In this document: positions 35,901-43,682 of the stretch, one piece after another | Layout of the letters: every line of letters begins with the position of its first letter | Numbering within the stretch: the stretch's first letter is position 1 | Virus record (IMG/VR): IMGVR_UViG_3300029448_000005 | Location: 1-46,819 of that record | Length of the DNA: 46,819 nucleotides | Source of the DNA: a virus | Reading direction: 5' to 3' (one strand) | The notes under the pieces: generated by a model | What the model was told of the DNA's origin: nothing | The model's database searches: none | What the model saw: the letters and a program-made list of their open reading frames with translations, nothing else | Translations under genes and position numbers: made by a program

Positions 35901-36575
35901 GAAAAACCATTTGTAACTAAATTACCAAAGGTAAAAGATTTTAGTAAAAAGCAAAGTTACTTTTTAGGAAAACTAAAAAAATTACAGAGTGAATATAATT
36001 TAAAAGGAAATAATACACTATCTGAATATCATCAAGCTTATTGGATGGAGTATATTTATAATGGCGCAAAACAAACAGATTATAAACATCCTGATAATAG
36101 GGTGTTAATGAAGCTAACAAAAAGATGGGCTTTCTTTGATAAGTCTTATAAGATACCACAGATTAAAAAAGATTTAAAGGACTATCCAAAGTTTTTAAGT
36201 TGGGTATTAAGTACAGATAAAATGGATCACGCTAGACTACAAAAACAACATATCAGAGATTGGGAAGTTCTTTTCTTTGAGTTAGGAGCTGAGATACTCT
36301 CTAATCTTAGTGATTTTATAGCTGCTAATCCATCTAAAGCTGCTCAACAAATTCGTAAGGATTTAAAAACAGCAATTAACAAAGTTAAAAAATCTAAAGA
36401 TCCAAAAGTGTTAAATACTTTAAAAACTCAATTGGATAGATTGAATGCTATCGGTGGATTGAAATCAGTAGTGCCAAGTGAAGGAATTACATTTGTGTAT
36501 AAAGGAAAACTTTATAAATATACAGGCGCTTTTGCACCAGCAAATCAAATCTTAGGTATGTTAAAATTCGTATAG
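32934..36575 (+). CDS. Kinase / NMNAT-like / ligase fusion protein
   Basis: The 1213-residue product has three enzyme-like parts. (1) A zeta-toxin/polynucleotide-kinase-like P-loop kinase, Walker A G-G-P-G-S-G-K-S at 30-37 and V-I-I-D-G-T-G further on. (2) After a small SH3-like piece (about 272-320) and a basic helical module (about 350-410), an NMNAT/cytidylyltransferase-type domain with H-S-G-H at 476-479 and S-G-T-Q-M-R at 599-604. (3) A ligase-type nucleotidyltransferase with K-T-D-G at 846-849 (Lys846 as adenylate acceptor), Arg865, Glu930, E-G at 1183-1184 and K at 1190-1195. The first 15 residues end in L-N-E followed by G, and L-L-E804|G805 lies just before the ligase; both fit prohead-protease sites. 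Possible roles are RNA or DNA end repair and NAD metabolism. Confidence 0.8.
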   Translation: MDKLTEFLTKPFLNEGARDPGIFKAIFLAGGPGSGKSFVAQKLFGIPEKINVSKTGLKMVNSDNELEVLLKKYFGTTDIDLMPDELFADLTGVDKSGKPVDYDTSGLRDFAKSLTKQRLKLYTDGKLGVIIDGTGHKYAKIKDKRKKLMDMGYDTYMVFVNTSLDVALDRNEKRARVVPEKIVRKSWQDVQNNMGAFQGLFGGSNFQIISNNEHLSEKQIHKRFKMLVSKGIDKFLKKPIKNKIAKAWLRREKKHQKVFKDPGQSRFFESINVPVDIGDTVLMGRFKNKKVVVKSIDYNEKGDLLINGRTALKFRVMKKDEAARVPRKKGQHRGSKSHSDLYTDENPKGTIKGLKFATVKDAKASVSKIKGSGKKHAHKIQAAVAMEQRAREMGKSSEAAVYRAYINKMKKKTKAKNEEFGAPAGTLPSPSRKMVKKMKKKGNTSVPYGSGYKKVNEQKEIKKTIGVFGGRFQPFHSGHLATYKWLTSQVDEAYITTSNIKQPPRHPMNFKEKVRHMVKMGIPANRIIMEKSPYVAKNLLKKFNKDTTAVVYAFGQKDAGRLKAGKGKYFQDYKKSKGDIKGYEENGYFITAPQFGSVSGTQMRKLLGDPKLDDSERVKAFKKVFGYYDKGVYSMMTNKFKKLFETYTLSKELIENFLLESSATPAGNLDDGPSTYYSDYKVYKKTSKEWLDSIYKNAGWEIVNYILDDRAQNGIEKNYHSVPLTYLDHGQANGSTRAVSKYKTWIENVVKPLGWKVVNWMGTDAAIDNIIGSLFAAGADGDSYDVTSLYEKINLDKEVDLLLEGGAYGHLNHPFDNKNLTFSDFKTLIINTLQGKLDNEGTVTEKTDGQNIMVSWKNGKLLAARNKGHIKNHGANALNIDGVKSMFAGRGDIEKAFVYAMRDLQNAVGKLSDAQKTKIFDEGKKFMSLEVIYPKTANVIPYDKALLQFHGTIEYDSAGSPIGEDRGSARMLAGMIKQINQDVQKAFKIEKPFVTKLPKVKDFSKKQSYFLGKLKKLQSEYNLKGNNTLSEYHQAYWMEYIYNGAKQTDYKHPDNRVLMKLTKRWAFFDKSYKIPQIKKDLKDYPKFLSWVLSTDKMDHARLQKQHIRDWEVLFFELGAEILSNLSDFIAANPSKAAQQIRKDLKTAINKVKKSKDPKVLNTLKTQLDRLNAIGGLKSVVPSEGITFVYKGKLYKYTGAFAPANQILGMLKFV

Positions 36576-36584
36576 GAGTAGGTT

Positions 36585-37112
36585 ATGGGATATAGTAAAG
36601 AATCAGAAAGACAAAATAAAGCTTTAGGTGATATATTAGCCGGAAGAAAAACTGAAAAGAGAGTGATGGTAGGTTACAAAGGTAAGGAAAAAGAAAAAGG
36701 AGACATCATTCCAGATATAACACAATTGATGCAAGATGTTAGAATGCCATGGTTTTGTCCAAAATGTGAAGTTGTAATGAAACAACGTTTGGATGATAAG
36801 ATGTGGAGATTATTTGGTCATTGCTTTGATTGTCAAGTAAAAATAGAAAATAAACTTCGTATTCAAGGAAAGTATGAGGAGTGGGCGGAAAATAAAATTA
36901 AACAGAATAAAATATCTTTTATTAAAGACCAAATACAGGCTATTTCTGAATGGAGAGATTCAAAAGCTCCTGAGTGGTATAACAATGTCGGAGTTAATAC
37001 TCCTGAGTTAGAAAAAGAAAAATGGGATGTTGATATGAATAAGGTAAAAAAAGAAGCTACCGAAGCCTTAGAAAAATATGAAGAAGTTTTAGAACAATTG
37101 GAGAGCGAATAA
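36585..37112 (+). CDS. Zinc-ribbon protein of unknown function
   Basis: The 175-residue product has a four-cysteine zinc ribbon: C-P-K-C at 58-61 and C-F-D-C at 80-83, in the context M-P-W-F-C-P-K-C and F-G-H-C-F-D-C. A long charged C-terminal helix follows (about 85-175), likely coiled-coil. The N-terminal 30 residues are basic. I believe this is a conserved protein of T4-like marine phages, but I have no function for it. AGGAG precedes the ATG, and the stop overlaps the next start (TAATG). By position upstream of terminase it might bind nucleic acid during packaging or late transcription. Confidence 0.75.
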   Translation: MGYSKESERQNKALGDILAGRKTEKRVMVGYKGKEKEKGDIIPDITQLMQDVRMPWFCPKCEVVMKQRLDDKMWRLFGHCFDCQVKIENKLRIQGKYEEWAENKIKQNKISFIKDQIQAISEWRDSKAPEWYNNVGVNTPELEKEKWDVDMNKVKKEATEALEKYEEVLEQLESE

Positions 37113-37420
37113 TGAAGATATGGAAAATAATACTTGGATTTTTTGGAGTTGTTGGTGCACTCTTTGCTGCTAAGTCTGTTAAAAGTAAAGAGGTTGAAGA
37201 ACTTAAAGAGGTTATAAAAGAAAACAAAAAAGAAGAGAAAAAAGTTGAAAAAGAAATAAAGGTATTAGAGGAGAATAAAAAATCTTCTAAAAAAGAGATA
37301 GGAAATCTCAAACGTAAATTAACAAATTCAAAAAAGAAAACTCAAAAGATGCAGGATGCTTATGATAATGATGAGGTCGAATCGGCTGAAGATTTTTTGA
37401 AGAAATTCGCTAAAAAATAG
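37112..37420 (+). CDS. Membrane-anchored coiled-coil protein
   Basis: The 102-residue product has a single hydrophobic segment at the N-terminus (IWKIILGFFGVVGALFAAK, about 3-21). A long lysine/glutamate heptad region follows (about 25-85) and an acidic end. It would sit in the inner membrane with the coiled coil exposed. Size and plan are compatible with an i-spanin- or holin-accessory-like lysis protein, but no defining motif is present, so this is only a possibility. It is coupled to the zinc-ribbon gene by TAATG. Confidence 0.65.
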   Translation: MKIWKIILGFFGVVGALFAAKSVKSKEVEELKEVIKENKKEEKKVEKEIKVLEENKKSSKKEIGNLKRKLTNSKKKTQKMQDAYDNDEVESAEDFLKKFAKK

Positions 37421-37431
37421 GGAGAAATAAA

Positions 37432-37737
37432 ATGGCAAACATGCATGACGCACCATCAGAGTATGATGATTTTCAAAATAAAGGTATACCTGGAGAATAT
37501 TATGGTACAGTGATTATTTCAGGATCAGCCGCATCGAATCCGGTAACAAATTTTACAGGTTCAAATTATGGAGCAGCTGCAATTATAGTTAAAACAGGTT
37601 CGGCTGATATTCAGACAGTTAATGGTGGGGTGATAGCAGCTACAGATTTGACTGCTGGCGAACTTTATCCAATTTCAATATCTAAAATATCAGGTGGCGC
37701 TAGTGCTTACATATATGTTCTTAAAAAGAATGGTTAG
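37432..37737 (+). CDS. Hypothetical small beta-rich protein
   Basis: The 101-residue product has alternating small/hydrophobic residues and glycine (GSAASNPVTNFTGSNYGAAA), typical of a compact beta domain of a virion decoration or fibre-tip protein. No cysteines, signal or membrane segment. GGGAG precedes the ATG. It lies among small genes between the fusion enzyme and terminase. The function is not recognised. Confidence 0.6.
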   Translation: MANMHDAPSEYDDFQNKGIPGEYYGTVIISGSAASNPVTNFTGSNYGAAAIIVKTGSADIQTVNGGVIAATDLTAGELYPISISKISGGASAYIYVLKKNG

Positions 37738-37738
37738 T

Positions 37739-38137
37739 ATGAAGGTATTAAAATATTTTCTGATATTCTTTTTTGCTTTATCTATGGCAGATGGACAAAG
37801 TATAAAGAAAGATGGTAAGGTAGTAAAAACTTTTACATACGATGAAGCATTAGATATGTTGAAAGCTCGTGACGCACAATGGGAAGGTAAAATAGAAAAA
37901 GCTGATTCATTAATTGCATCACAAAAAGTGGTGATTAGTGATTGTGAGAACTTAGTGGTAAAATTAGAAGAATCTGCTAATGTTGATTCATTATTAATTA
38001 TTGCCAAAGATTCACAGATTAAATTACTTAAAGCTCGTGACGAAGCTAATGAGAAGATGGTAAAGTTGATTGAACCAAAGTGGTATGAAAACCAATATCT
38101 TTGGTTGGGTATAGGATTTATTTTAGGAAAGATATAA
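37739..38137 (+). CDS. Small exported or membrane protein with coiled coil
   Basis: The 132-residue product starts at the ATG at 37739. A longer reading from 37694 would overlap the upstream gene and spoil the leader. Residues 1-18 look like a signal peptide or membrane anchor (MKVLKYFLIFFFALSMADG). Residues about 35-115 are a helical, coiled-coil-like region. The C-terminus ends in a hydrophobic segment (NQYLWLGIGFILGK). Two hydrophobic ends around a coiled coil would suit a lysis/spanin-type or membrane-bridging protein. No clear Shine-Dalgarno; translation probably re-initiates from the stop at 37737. TAATG coupling to terminase. Confidence 0.6.
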   Translation: MKVLKYFLIFFFALSMADGQSIKKDGKVVKTFTYDEALDMLKARDAQWEGKIEKADSLIASQKVVISDCENLVVKLEESANVDSLLIIAKDSQIKLLKARDEANEKMVKLIEPKWYENQYLWLGIGFILGKI

Positions 38138-39714
38138 TGAAACCAGGACAACTAAAAGAGGTAATAAAAACCGAATATAAGAAGTGCGCTAAAGACCCTA
38201 TATACTTTTTAAAAAAGTATTGTGTTGTCCAGCACCCAATAAAGGGTAAAGTTCCATTCCATCTTTGGTCTTACCAAGAACAATCACTAAAAACCTTTGA
38301 AGAACATAGGTTTAATATTATTCTTAAAGCTAGACAGTTAGGTTTATCTACGTTATCAGCCGGATACTCCCTTTGGATGATGACATTTCACCAAGACAAA
38401 AATATCTTGGTGATTGCAACTAAACAAGATACTGCTAAGAACTTGGTTACTAAGGTTAGGGTTATGCATGCTAACTTACCAAGCTGGCTAAAACAAAAGT
38501 GTACAGAAGATAACAAGCTGTCGTTGAGATACAACAATGGCTCACAAATTAAAGCAGTCTCAAGCGGAGAAGATTCTGGTCGTTCTGAGGCTCTTTCATT
38601 ATTAATATTGGATGAGGCTGCTTTCATTGATAAGATTGAACCGATATGGGCTGCTGCTTCACAGACACTTTCTACTGGTGGACAATGTATTGCTCTTTCT
38701 ACACCAAATGGTATAGGTAATTGGTTTCATAAGACTTGGGTTGGTGCAGAAGATGGAACAAACGATTGGAACTTTATTAGATTACATTGGAACTTACATC
38801 CTGAAAGAAATGATGAGTGGAGAGCTGAGCAAGACAGACTATTGGGTCCTTCGTTAGCTGCTCAAGAATGTGATTGTGACTTCTTAACCTCAGGACAAAC
38901 TGTTATTGATGGTGTGATATTAGAAGAGTATAAACAAACACACGTTACAGAACCATTGGAGAAGAGAGGAATAGATAGTTGCCTTTGGATATGGCAACCA
39001 GCAAACTATACTAGAGATTATGTGCTGAGTGCTGATGTTAGTAGAGGAGATGGTTCAGATTTTTCTGCATTTCACGTTATGGATATAGAAACTATGGAAC
39101 AGGTAGCAGAGTATAGGGGTAAGATATCAACAAAAGATTTTGGAAACTTATGCGTAAATACAGCAACAGAATATAATAATGCTTTGCTGGTGGTTGAGAA
39201 TAACAATATAGGTTGGGCTACACTTCAACAATGTATTGATAGAGGATATGAGAACCTTTTTTACACGAGTAAAGATTTGAAGTATGTGGATACAGAACAT
39301 CAAATTAATAATCGATATAGAACACAAGATCGTAATATGGTAGCTGGATTTAGTATGACAATGAAAACAAGACCTTTGGTAATTGCTAAATTAGAAGAAT
39401 ACTTTAGAGAAAAATCAGTAATTGTTCGTTCAAATAGATTAATTGATGAACTTTTTGTATTTATATATAACAACAATAAAGCTGAAGCGATGCAGGGATA
39501 TAACGATGATTTGGTGATGAGCTTTGCTCTTACCCTTTGGGTAAGAGATACTGCATTGAGATTAAAAAATGAAGGAATAGAGCTAACTAAAAGAACTTTA
39601 GGTGGTGTAGCATCACAGATGTTACCACAGAAACCAACCAATCAAAATAATTCTTGGGAAATGGAAGTAGGACCCAATGGAGAAAAAGAAAATTTAGATT
39701 GGTTAATTAACTAA
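38137..39714 (+). CDS. 17: Terminase large subunit, gp17-like
   Basis: The 525-residue product starts at the ATG at 38137 with AGGAAAG; a TTG at 38101 would give 12 extra residues and is less likely. The ATPase motor shows the Walker A-like A-R-Q-L-G-L-S-T (65-72), Walker B L-L-I-L-D-E (Asp159/Glu160) and the coupling motif S-T-P-N-G. The nuclease domain has D in S-A-D-V-S-R-G-D-G (Asp300), E in V-V-E-N-N-N (Glu354) and D-D in G-Y-N-D-D-L (457-458), the RNase-H-like metal ligands. T4 gp17 is longer (610). It packages DNA into the prohead through the portal encoded next. No obvious gp16 small subunit is recognised upstream. Confidence 0.95.
   Translation: MKPGQLKEVIKTEYKKCAKDPIYFLKKYCVVQHPIKGKVPFHLWSYQEQSLKTFEEHRFNIILKARQLGLSTLSAGYSLWMMTFHQDKNILVIATKQDTAKNLVTKVRVMHANLPSWLKQKCTEDNKLSLRYNNGSQIKAVSSGEDSGRSEALSLLILDEAAFIDKIEPIWAAASQTLSTGGQCIALSTPNGIGNWFHKTWVGAEDGTNDWNFIRLHWNLHPERNDEWRAEQDRLLGPSLAAQECDCDFLTSGQTVIDGVILEEYKQTHVTEPLEKRGIDSCLWIWQPANYTRDYVLSADVSRGDGSDFSAFHVMDIETMEQVAEYRGKISTKDFGNLCVNTATEYNNALLVVENNNIGWATLQQCIDRGYENLFYTSKDLKYVDTEHQINNRYRTQDRNMVAGFSMTMKTRPLVIAKLEEYFREKSVIVRSNRLIDELFVFIYNNNKAEAMQGYNDDLVMSFALTLWVRDTALRLKNEGIELTKRTLGGVASQMLPQKPTNQNNSWEMEVGPNGEKENLDWLIN
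39458..39471 (+). promoter_or_regulatory. Promoter-like motif inside the terminase gene
   Basis: TATTTATATATAAC matches 14 of 15 bases of the copies at 46-60 and 13198-13212, but lies within coding sequence (Y-N-N-N region of terminase), 254 bases before the portal start. It could be an internal promoter for portal and head genes, or a chance match. Confidence 0.2.
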
Positions 39715-39724
39715 GAGGTAAATT

Positions 39725-41530
39725 ATGGCAGAACAAGATTTATTTTCAAGACTAAAACGATTGTTTTCAACAAATACAATTGTTAGAAATATAGGTGGTA
39801 GAAAGCTAAAGGTAGTAGACACGGGACAATTACAATCGAATATTCAAACTAATCTGGTAGACAGGTATACTAAATTATACTCTACTTCACAGAATATGGG
39901 ATATAACGACCAATTATATCAACAACAATTGAGGTTAGGTCTATTCAAAGATTATGAATCAATGGATTCCGATTCAATAATTTCCTCAGCCTTAGATATT
40001 TACTCTGATGAATCAACAATGAAAAATGAGTATGGTAAGGTATTAGATATTAAAACAGACAATGACCAAATATATGATATACTGCATAATCTTTTTTATG
40101 ATGTGATTAATATTGAATTTAACCTATGGCCTTGGATTCGTAATATGACTAAATATGGTGACTTCTTTTTACAATTAGAAGTTGCTGATAAGTATGGTGT
40201 TGTAAATGTAACTCCTATGTCTGCTTATGATGTGGCTAGATTAGAGGGTCATGATGAGGACAATCCTCAAAATGTACAATTTATGTTAACTCCACAAGCA
40301 GATAGCAATAGACACACAGGAAAAACCAAAGAAACACAGACATTTGAAAATTATGAGGTAGCTCACTTTAGATTATTATCAGATTCTAATTATGTTCCTT
40401 ATGGTAAATCTATGTTAGAAGGTGGTAGGAAAGTTTGGAAACAAGTTACTTTGATGGAAGATGCTATGTTGATTCATAGGATTATGAGAGCACCTGAAAA
40501 AAGGGTATTTAAGTTGGATATTGGAAACATACCACCAGCAGAAGTAGATAACTATATGCAGCAGGTAATTAATAAGATGAAGAAGGCTCCTGTTATTGAC
40601 GAAAAGACAGGTGACTATAACCTTAGATATAACATACAGAACTTAACAGAGGACTTCTTCTTACCAGTTCGTGGTGGGGATAGTGGAACATCTATTGATA
40701 GTCTTAGTGGTTTAAGCTATGATGCTGTTGATGACATAGAATATTTAAAGAATAGATTACTTGCATCCCTAAGAGTGCCAAAGGCTTTCTTAGGATATGA
40801 GGAAGGATTGGGTTCTAAAGCTACATTGGCTGCTGAGGATGTTAGGTTTGCTAGAACAATTGAGAGAATACAGAGAATTGTTGTTAGTGAATTGACAAAG
40901 ATTGCTGTGGTTCATCTATATTCACAAGGATTTAGAGACCAAGAGCTTGTAAACTTTGATTTAGGTTTGACGAATCCATCTACAATATACGAACAAGAAA
41001 AGATTGAGTTGTGGAATAACAAAACATCTTTAGCATCTTCTATGATGCAGGACGGTTTGGTATCTTCTGAATGGATTTATAAAAATATATTTGGATTTAC
41101 GGATGAACAAATTAAAGAAACCGATGAGCAGATAACTTTTGATTATAAAACTAAATTTAGAAGGCAACAAATTGAAACAGAAGGTAACGATCCAGCTAAA
41201 AGTGGACAATCTCAAGGTACACCATCAGATATGGCTATGGGTAGAACAGGTCATGAGTTAGATGACGAGGGCGGTTCTGAAAAAGGTGGACAGCCAGGTG
41301 CAGGTCGACCTAAAGAAGCTAATAAATATGGTAAAGATGGTAGTGCGAGAGGAAGAGATCCATTGGGTGCTCACGATAAAAAGAAAGCTTATGGTGGTGT
41401 AGCTACAAAACATTACGAAAATTTGTTTAAACACTTAGGTTCTGATGCAAAAAAATTACTTTCAGAGGCTAATGATTTAGAGGATGAATATAAAACAGAA
41501 GTTTCTTCTCTTAATACTAAGAAAAACTAA
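39725..41530 (+). CDS. 20: Portal vertex protein, gp20-like
   Basis: The 601-residue product is longer than T4 gp20 (524). Family features include the N-terminal D-L-F-S-R-L-K-R-L-F, the block H-R-I-M-R-A-P-E-K-R-V-F-K-L-D-I-G-N (about 250-267), D-D-I-E-Y-L-K-N-R-L and R-V-P-K-A-F-L-G-Y-E. The C-terminus is glycine-rich (SGQSQGTPSDMAMGRTGHE onward) and ends with L-S-E581|A582, which fits a prohead-protease consensus. Twelve copies would form the portal ring that nucleates head assembly and docks terminase. GAGGTAAATT precedes the ATG, 11 bases after terminase. Confidence 0.93.
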   Translation: MAEQDLFSRLKRLFSTNTIVRNIGGRKLKVVDTGQLQSNIQTNLVDRYTKLYSTSQNMGYNDQLYQQQLRLGLFKDYESMDSDSIISSALDIYSDESTMKNEYGKVLDIKTDNDQIYDILHNLFYDVINIEFNLWPWIRNMTKYGDFFLQLEVADKYGVVNVTPMSAYDVARLEGHDEDNPQNVQFMLTPQADSNRHTGKTKETQTFENYEVAHFRLLSDSNYVPYGKSMLEGGRKVWKQVTLMEDAMLIHRIMRAPEKRVFKLDIGNIPPAEVDNYMQQVINKMKKAPVIDEKTGDYNLRYNIQNLTEDFFLPVRGGDSGTSIDSLSGLSYDAVDDIEYLKNRLLASLRVPKAFLGYEEGLGSKATLAAEDVRFARTIERIQRIVVSELTKIAVVHLYSQGFRDQELVNFDLGLTNPSTIYEQEKIELWNNKTSLASSMMQDGLVSSEWIYKNIFGFTDEQIKETDEQITFDYKTKFRRQQIETEGNDPAKSGQSQGTPSDMAMGRTGHELDDEGGSEKGGQPGAGRPKEANKYGKDGSARGRDPLGAHDKKKAYGGVATKHYENLFKHLGSDAKKLLSEANDLEDEYKTEVSSLNTKKN

Positions 41531-41537
41531 GTAATCA

Positions 41538-41552
41538 TATATTTATATATGA
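41538..41552 (+). promoter_or_regulatory. Candidate late promoter, copy 5
   Basis: TATATTTATATATGA is identical to the copy at 32901-32915, in the 50-base gap after the portal gene, 28 bases before the next start. Confidence 0.4.
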
Positions 41553-41580
41553 AGAATTATAAAAACGATTGGAGTTTAAT

Positions 41581-42435
41581 ATGAGTTCAAAAACAAAACA
41601 CTCAAAAATCCGTAATACGGGTATATTATTTGAGTTACTAACTAGACAGATTACGGTTGATGTGTTAAATAATGATAAAAATGGTTCAGCTGCAAAATTA
41701 TTAAAGAACTTTTTTAACAAAAACACAGAATTGGGTAAAGAATATGAACTGTATAGGGTATTGACTGTAGAAAATTATAAATCAGAAACAAAAGCAAATC
41801 ATTTAGTCAATGCTGTCATAAATGCTCGTACTAAACTAAACGAAAGTTCTTTAAAAAGAGAAAAATATAATCTAATTAAAGAGGTTCGTACCAATTATGA
41901 TATAAATAATTTTTTTATGGCTAGAATACCGAATTATAAAGTGAATGCTTCAATATATAAACTATTTTCTATAAAGGAATCTACAAATCCTAAGATAGAA
42001 ACAGAAAGTCGATTTACAATCGTAGAAAACATAACAAGAAAAAAGATTTCTGATAAAAAGAAAGAAAATGTTATGGTAGAGGGTTACAAAAAGCAAGAAA
42101 AAGACTTGAGATTACTTGCATATGGTATATTAGTCGAAAAATTTAATAAAAAGTATAGTTCTCTTAGCAAAAATCAAAGAAACTTACTAAAAGAGTACAT
42201 AAATAACATTTCTAACACCAATTCTCTTAAAGAGTTCATCGAAGCTGAGACAATTAAGGTAAAAAAACAACTCCAATCGTATTTACCTCAAGTTACAGAC
42301 AAAGTTACGAAGATTAAGCTAAAAGAAGCTGTAAATCAAGCAGAAACTCTTATGAAAGGAAGAATAGTAGAGGATAAACAGGTAGTTACCCTAATGAGAT
42401 ATTATCAATTAGTTAAGGAGCTAAAGAATGTCTAA
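41581..42435 (+). CDS. Hypothetical helical head-region protein
   Basis: The product has 284 residues from the ATG at 41581, which has GGAG at 41571-41574; a TTG at 41569 in the same frame is disfavoured. It is mainly helical and basic, starting M-S-S-K-T-K-H-S-K-I-R-N-T-G, then I-L-F-E-L-L-T-R-Q-I. I do not recognise the family. Its slot after portal and before the core proteins and the gp21 protease suggests a head-assembly or scaffolding function, an inference from position. It overlaps the next gene by 8 bases, with AAGGAG inside. Confidence 0.65.
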   Translation: MSSKTKHSKIRNTGILFELLTRQITVDVLNNDKNGSAAKLLKNFFNKNTELGKEYELYRVLTVENYKSETKANHLVNAVINARTKLNESSLKREKYNLIKEVRTNYDINNFFMARIPNYKVNASIYKLFSIKESTNPKIETESRFTIVENITRKKISDKKKENVMVEGYKKQEKDLRLLAYGILVEKFNKKYSSLSKNQRNLLKEYINNISNTNSLKEFIEAETIKVKKQLQSYLPQVTDKVTKIKLKEAVNQAETLMKGRIVEDKQVVTLMRYYQLVKELKNV

Positions 42436-42856
42436 ATTGGATAAACTCAAAGAAATTATCAGAGAGTTAATCAAAAAAGAGCTTGATGAGGCTAGCACCT
42501 CAGCTGCTACGCCTGGATACCAGACACCTTATGCATTTAGTGGTGGTAGAAAAAAGGACAAGAAGAAAAAGAAGAATATAGCTACCAATTCTACTGGATA
42601 TAGTAAGGTAAATGAGGGAAAGTATCACGATTACAGAAATGATGATACTTTATCACCAAAACAAAAGATTGGTCGTTCAATGAGAGAGATTAGAGATAGT
42701 CTTAATGAATTGAACAAGTTAGTAAAGATGAATGTTCGTCTTAAAAATGAATTGAAAGTTGATTCTAGGTCATATTGGAAAAATACACATAAGGCTTTAA
42801 ACAAAATAAGTGAAAGGTTAGTAAAACTTGCAAATAAAGTAGGACAATTACAATAA
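42428..42856 (+). CDS. Prohead core-like protein with candidate capsid-targeting leader
   Basis: The 142-residue product has an N-terminal amphipathic helix (MSKLDKLKEIIRELIKKEL) followed by L-D-E|A at residues 19-22, the T4 gp21 cleavage pattern. Then comes S-T-S-A-A-T-P-G-Y-Q-T-P-Y-A-F, a lysine cluster (K-K-D-K-K-K-K-K), and a helical C-terminal half. The position between portal and protease is where T4 has genes 67 and 68, the small prohead core proteins. That homology is inferred from position and the cleavage-like site, not from direct similarity. Confidence 0.65.
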   Translation: MSKLDKLKEIIRELIKKELDEASTSAATPGYQTPYAFSGGRKKDKKKKKNIATNSTGYSKVNEGKYHDYRNDDTLSPKQKIGRSMREIRDSLNELNKLVKMNVRLKNELKVDSRSYWKNTHKALNKISERLVKLANKVGQLQ

Positions 42857-42867
42857 CTGGAACTAAT

Positions 42868-43053
42868 ATGCCGTTTGAAGATAAGAAGAAGTCCTATATG
42901 GACACGCTTTTTAGTATTTCGACTTTGCTGAAAAGATGGCAGATTGAAATACAAAAAAAAGATGTAGATAAGAATTATATGATAAGGAGACTTGGCCAAT
43001 GGATAGAACAATTGGAAAGTCTTAGAACCGAAATTATGATGGAGAAAGATTAA
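42868..43053 (+). CDS. Hypothetical small helical protein
   Basis: The 61-residue product has two helical halves with tryptophans (LLKRWQIEIQKKD and RRLGQWIEQLESL). It overlaps the next gene by one base (TAATG) and sits in the prohead-core cluster. I do not recognise it. The compact helical make-up would suit an assembly factor. Confidence 0.55.
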   Translation: MPFEDKKKSYMDTLFSISTLLKRWQIEIQKKDVDKNYMIRRLGQWIEQLESLRTEIMMEKD

Positions 43054-43682
43054 TGATTTCACTATTAGAAATTGCACAAAATATGAATGAAGTTGATGAC
43101 GACAAAATCATCAAGTATAGGGATGAGGAAGGTGAGTCTCAAGAAATGCCAGCCGGTTCTGCAAAAAAACTCCCTAAAGATCATCCGGCAAAGATAGCTT
43201 ATGATACGATGGGTAAATATGATGATTATCAGGACAAAAAAGATGATAATGAAAAGGATGATGTTGGTAAACTAAGTGATACTGATTTTGATAGAGATGG
43301 AAGTGAAGATGATAATGATAAAAGTGATGATGTAGAAATATCCGATGCTAACTCCGGTCCTATTGATAGAGATGATATTATGGATATGTTGAAGAACGAT
43401 TCTGAGATAATGGATAAGATAGGTACAGGTGATGACGATGATTTATATTGGGATGGTTTAGATTTAGTAAGTTCAAAAATGGATGACCAAACAGTTGCAT
43501 CTATAGATGGTGATTCTAATATGACTCTTGGTGATTTGAAAAAACAAATAATGAATTTTGAGAATGAAGAAGATATGGATGAAACCATCACAATCAATGG
43601 AAAAAAATATAAAGCAATAAAGGAATCAAAGAAACATTCTCTAAAAGAAAATTACGATAGAATATTTAGGAGTTTAAAATGA
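43053..43682 (+). CDS. Highly acidic prohead core-like protein
   Basis: The 209-residue product is extremely aspartate-rich in residues about 55-150 (such as KKDDNEKDDVGK and EDDNDKSDD), hence strongly negative. The N-terminal leader M-I-S-L-L-E-I-A-Q-N-M-N-E|V resembles a short capsid-targeting peptide. The C-terminus is basic and helical (I-K-E-S-K-K-H-S-L-K-E-N-Y-D-R-I-F). Acidic core proteins are typical of T4 heads (for example gp67), and the gp21 protease gene overlaps its stop (ATGA). It is probably degraded or cleaved in maturation, by inference. Confidence 0.65.
   Translation: MISLLEIAQNMNEVDDDKIIKYRDEEGESQEMPAGSAKKLPKDHPAKIAYDTMGKYDDYQDKKDDNEKDDVGKLSDTDFDRDGSEDDNDKSDDVEISDANSGPIDRDDIMDMLKNDSEIMDKIGTGDDDDLYWDGLDLVSSKMDDQTVASIDGDSNMTLGDLKKQIMNFENEEDMDETITINGKKYKAIKESKKHSLKENYDRIFRSLK

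Noticed and set aside
37690-38151. 153-residue minus-strand frame, and a longer start at 37694 on the plus strand
   Set aside because: The minus frame mirrors a real plus gene. The ATG at 37739 gives a clean leader peptide and no deep overlap.
42631-43077. 148-residue minus-strand frame in the core cluster
   Set aside because: It spans two plus genes with good ribosome-binding sites and shows no domain.
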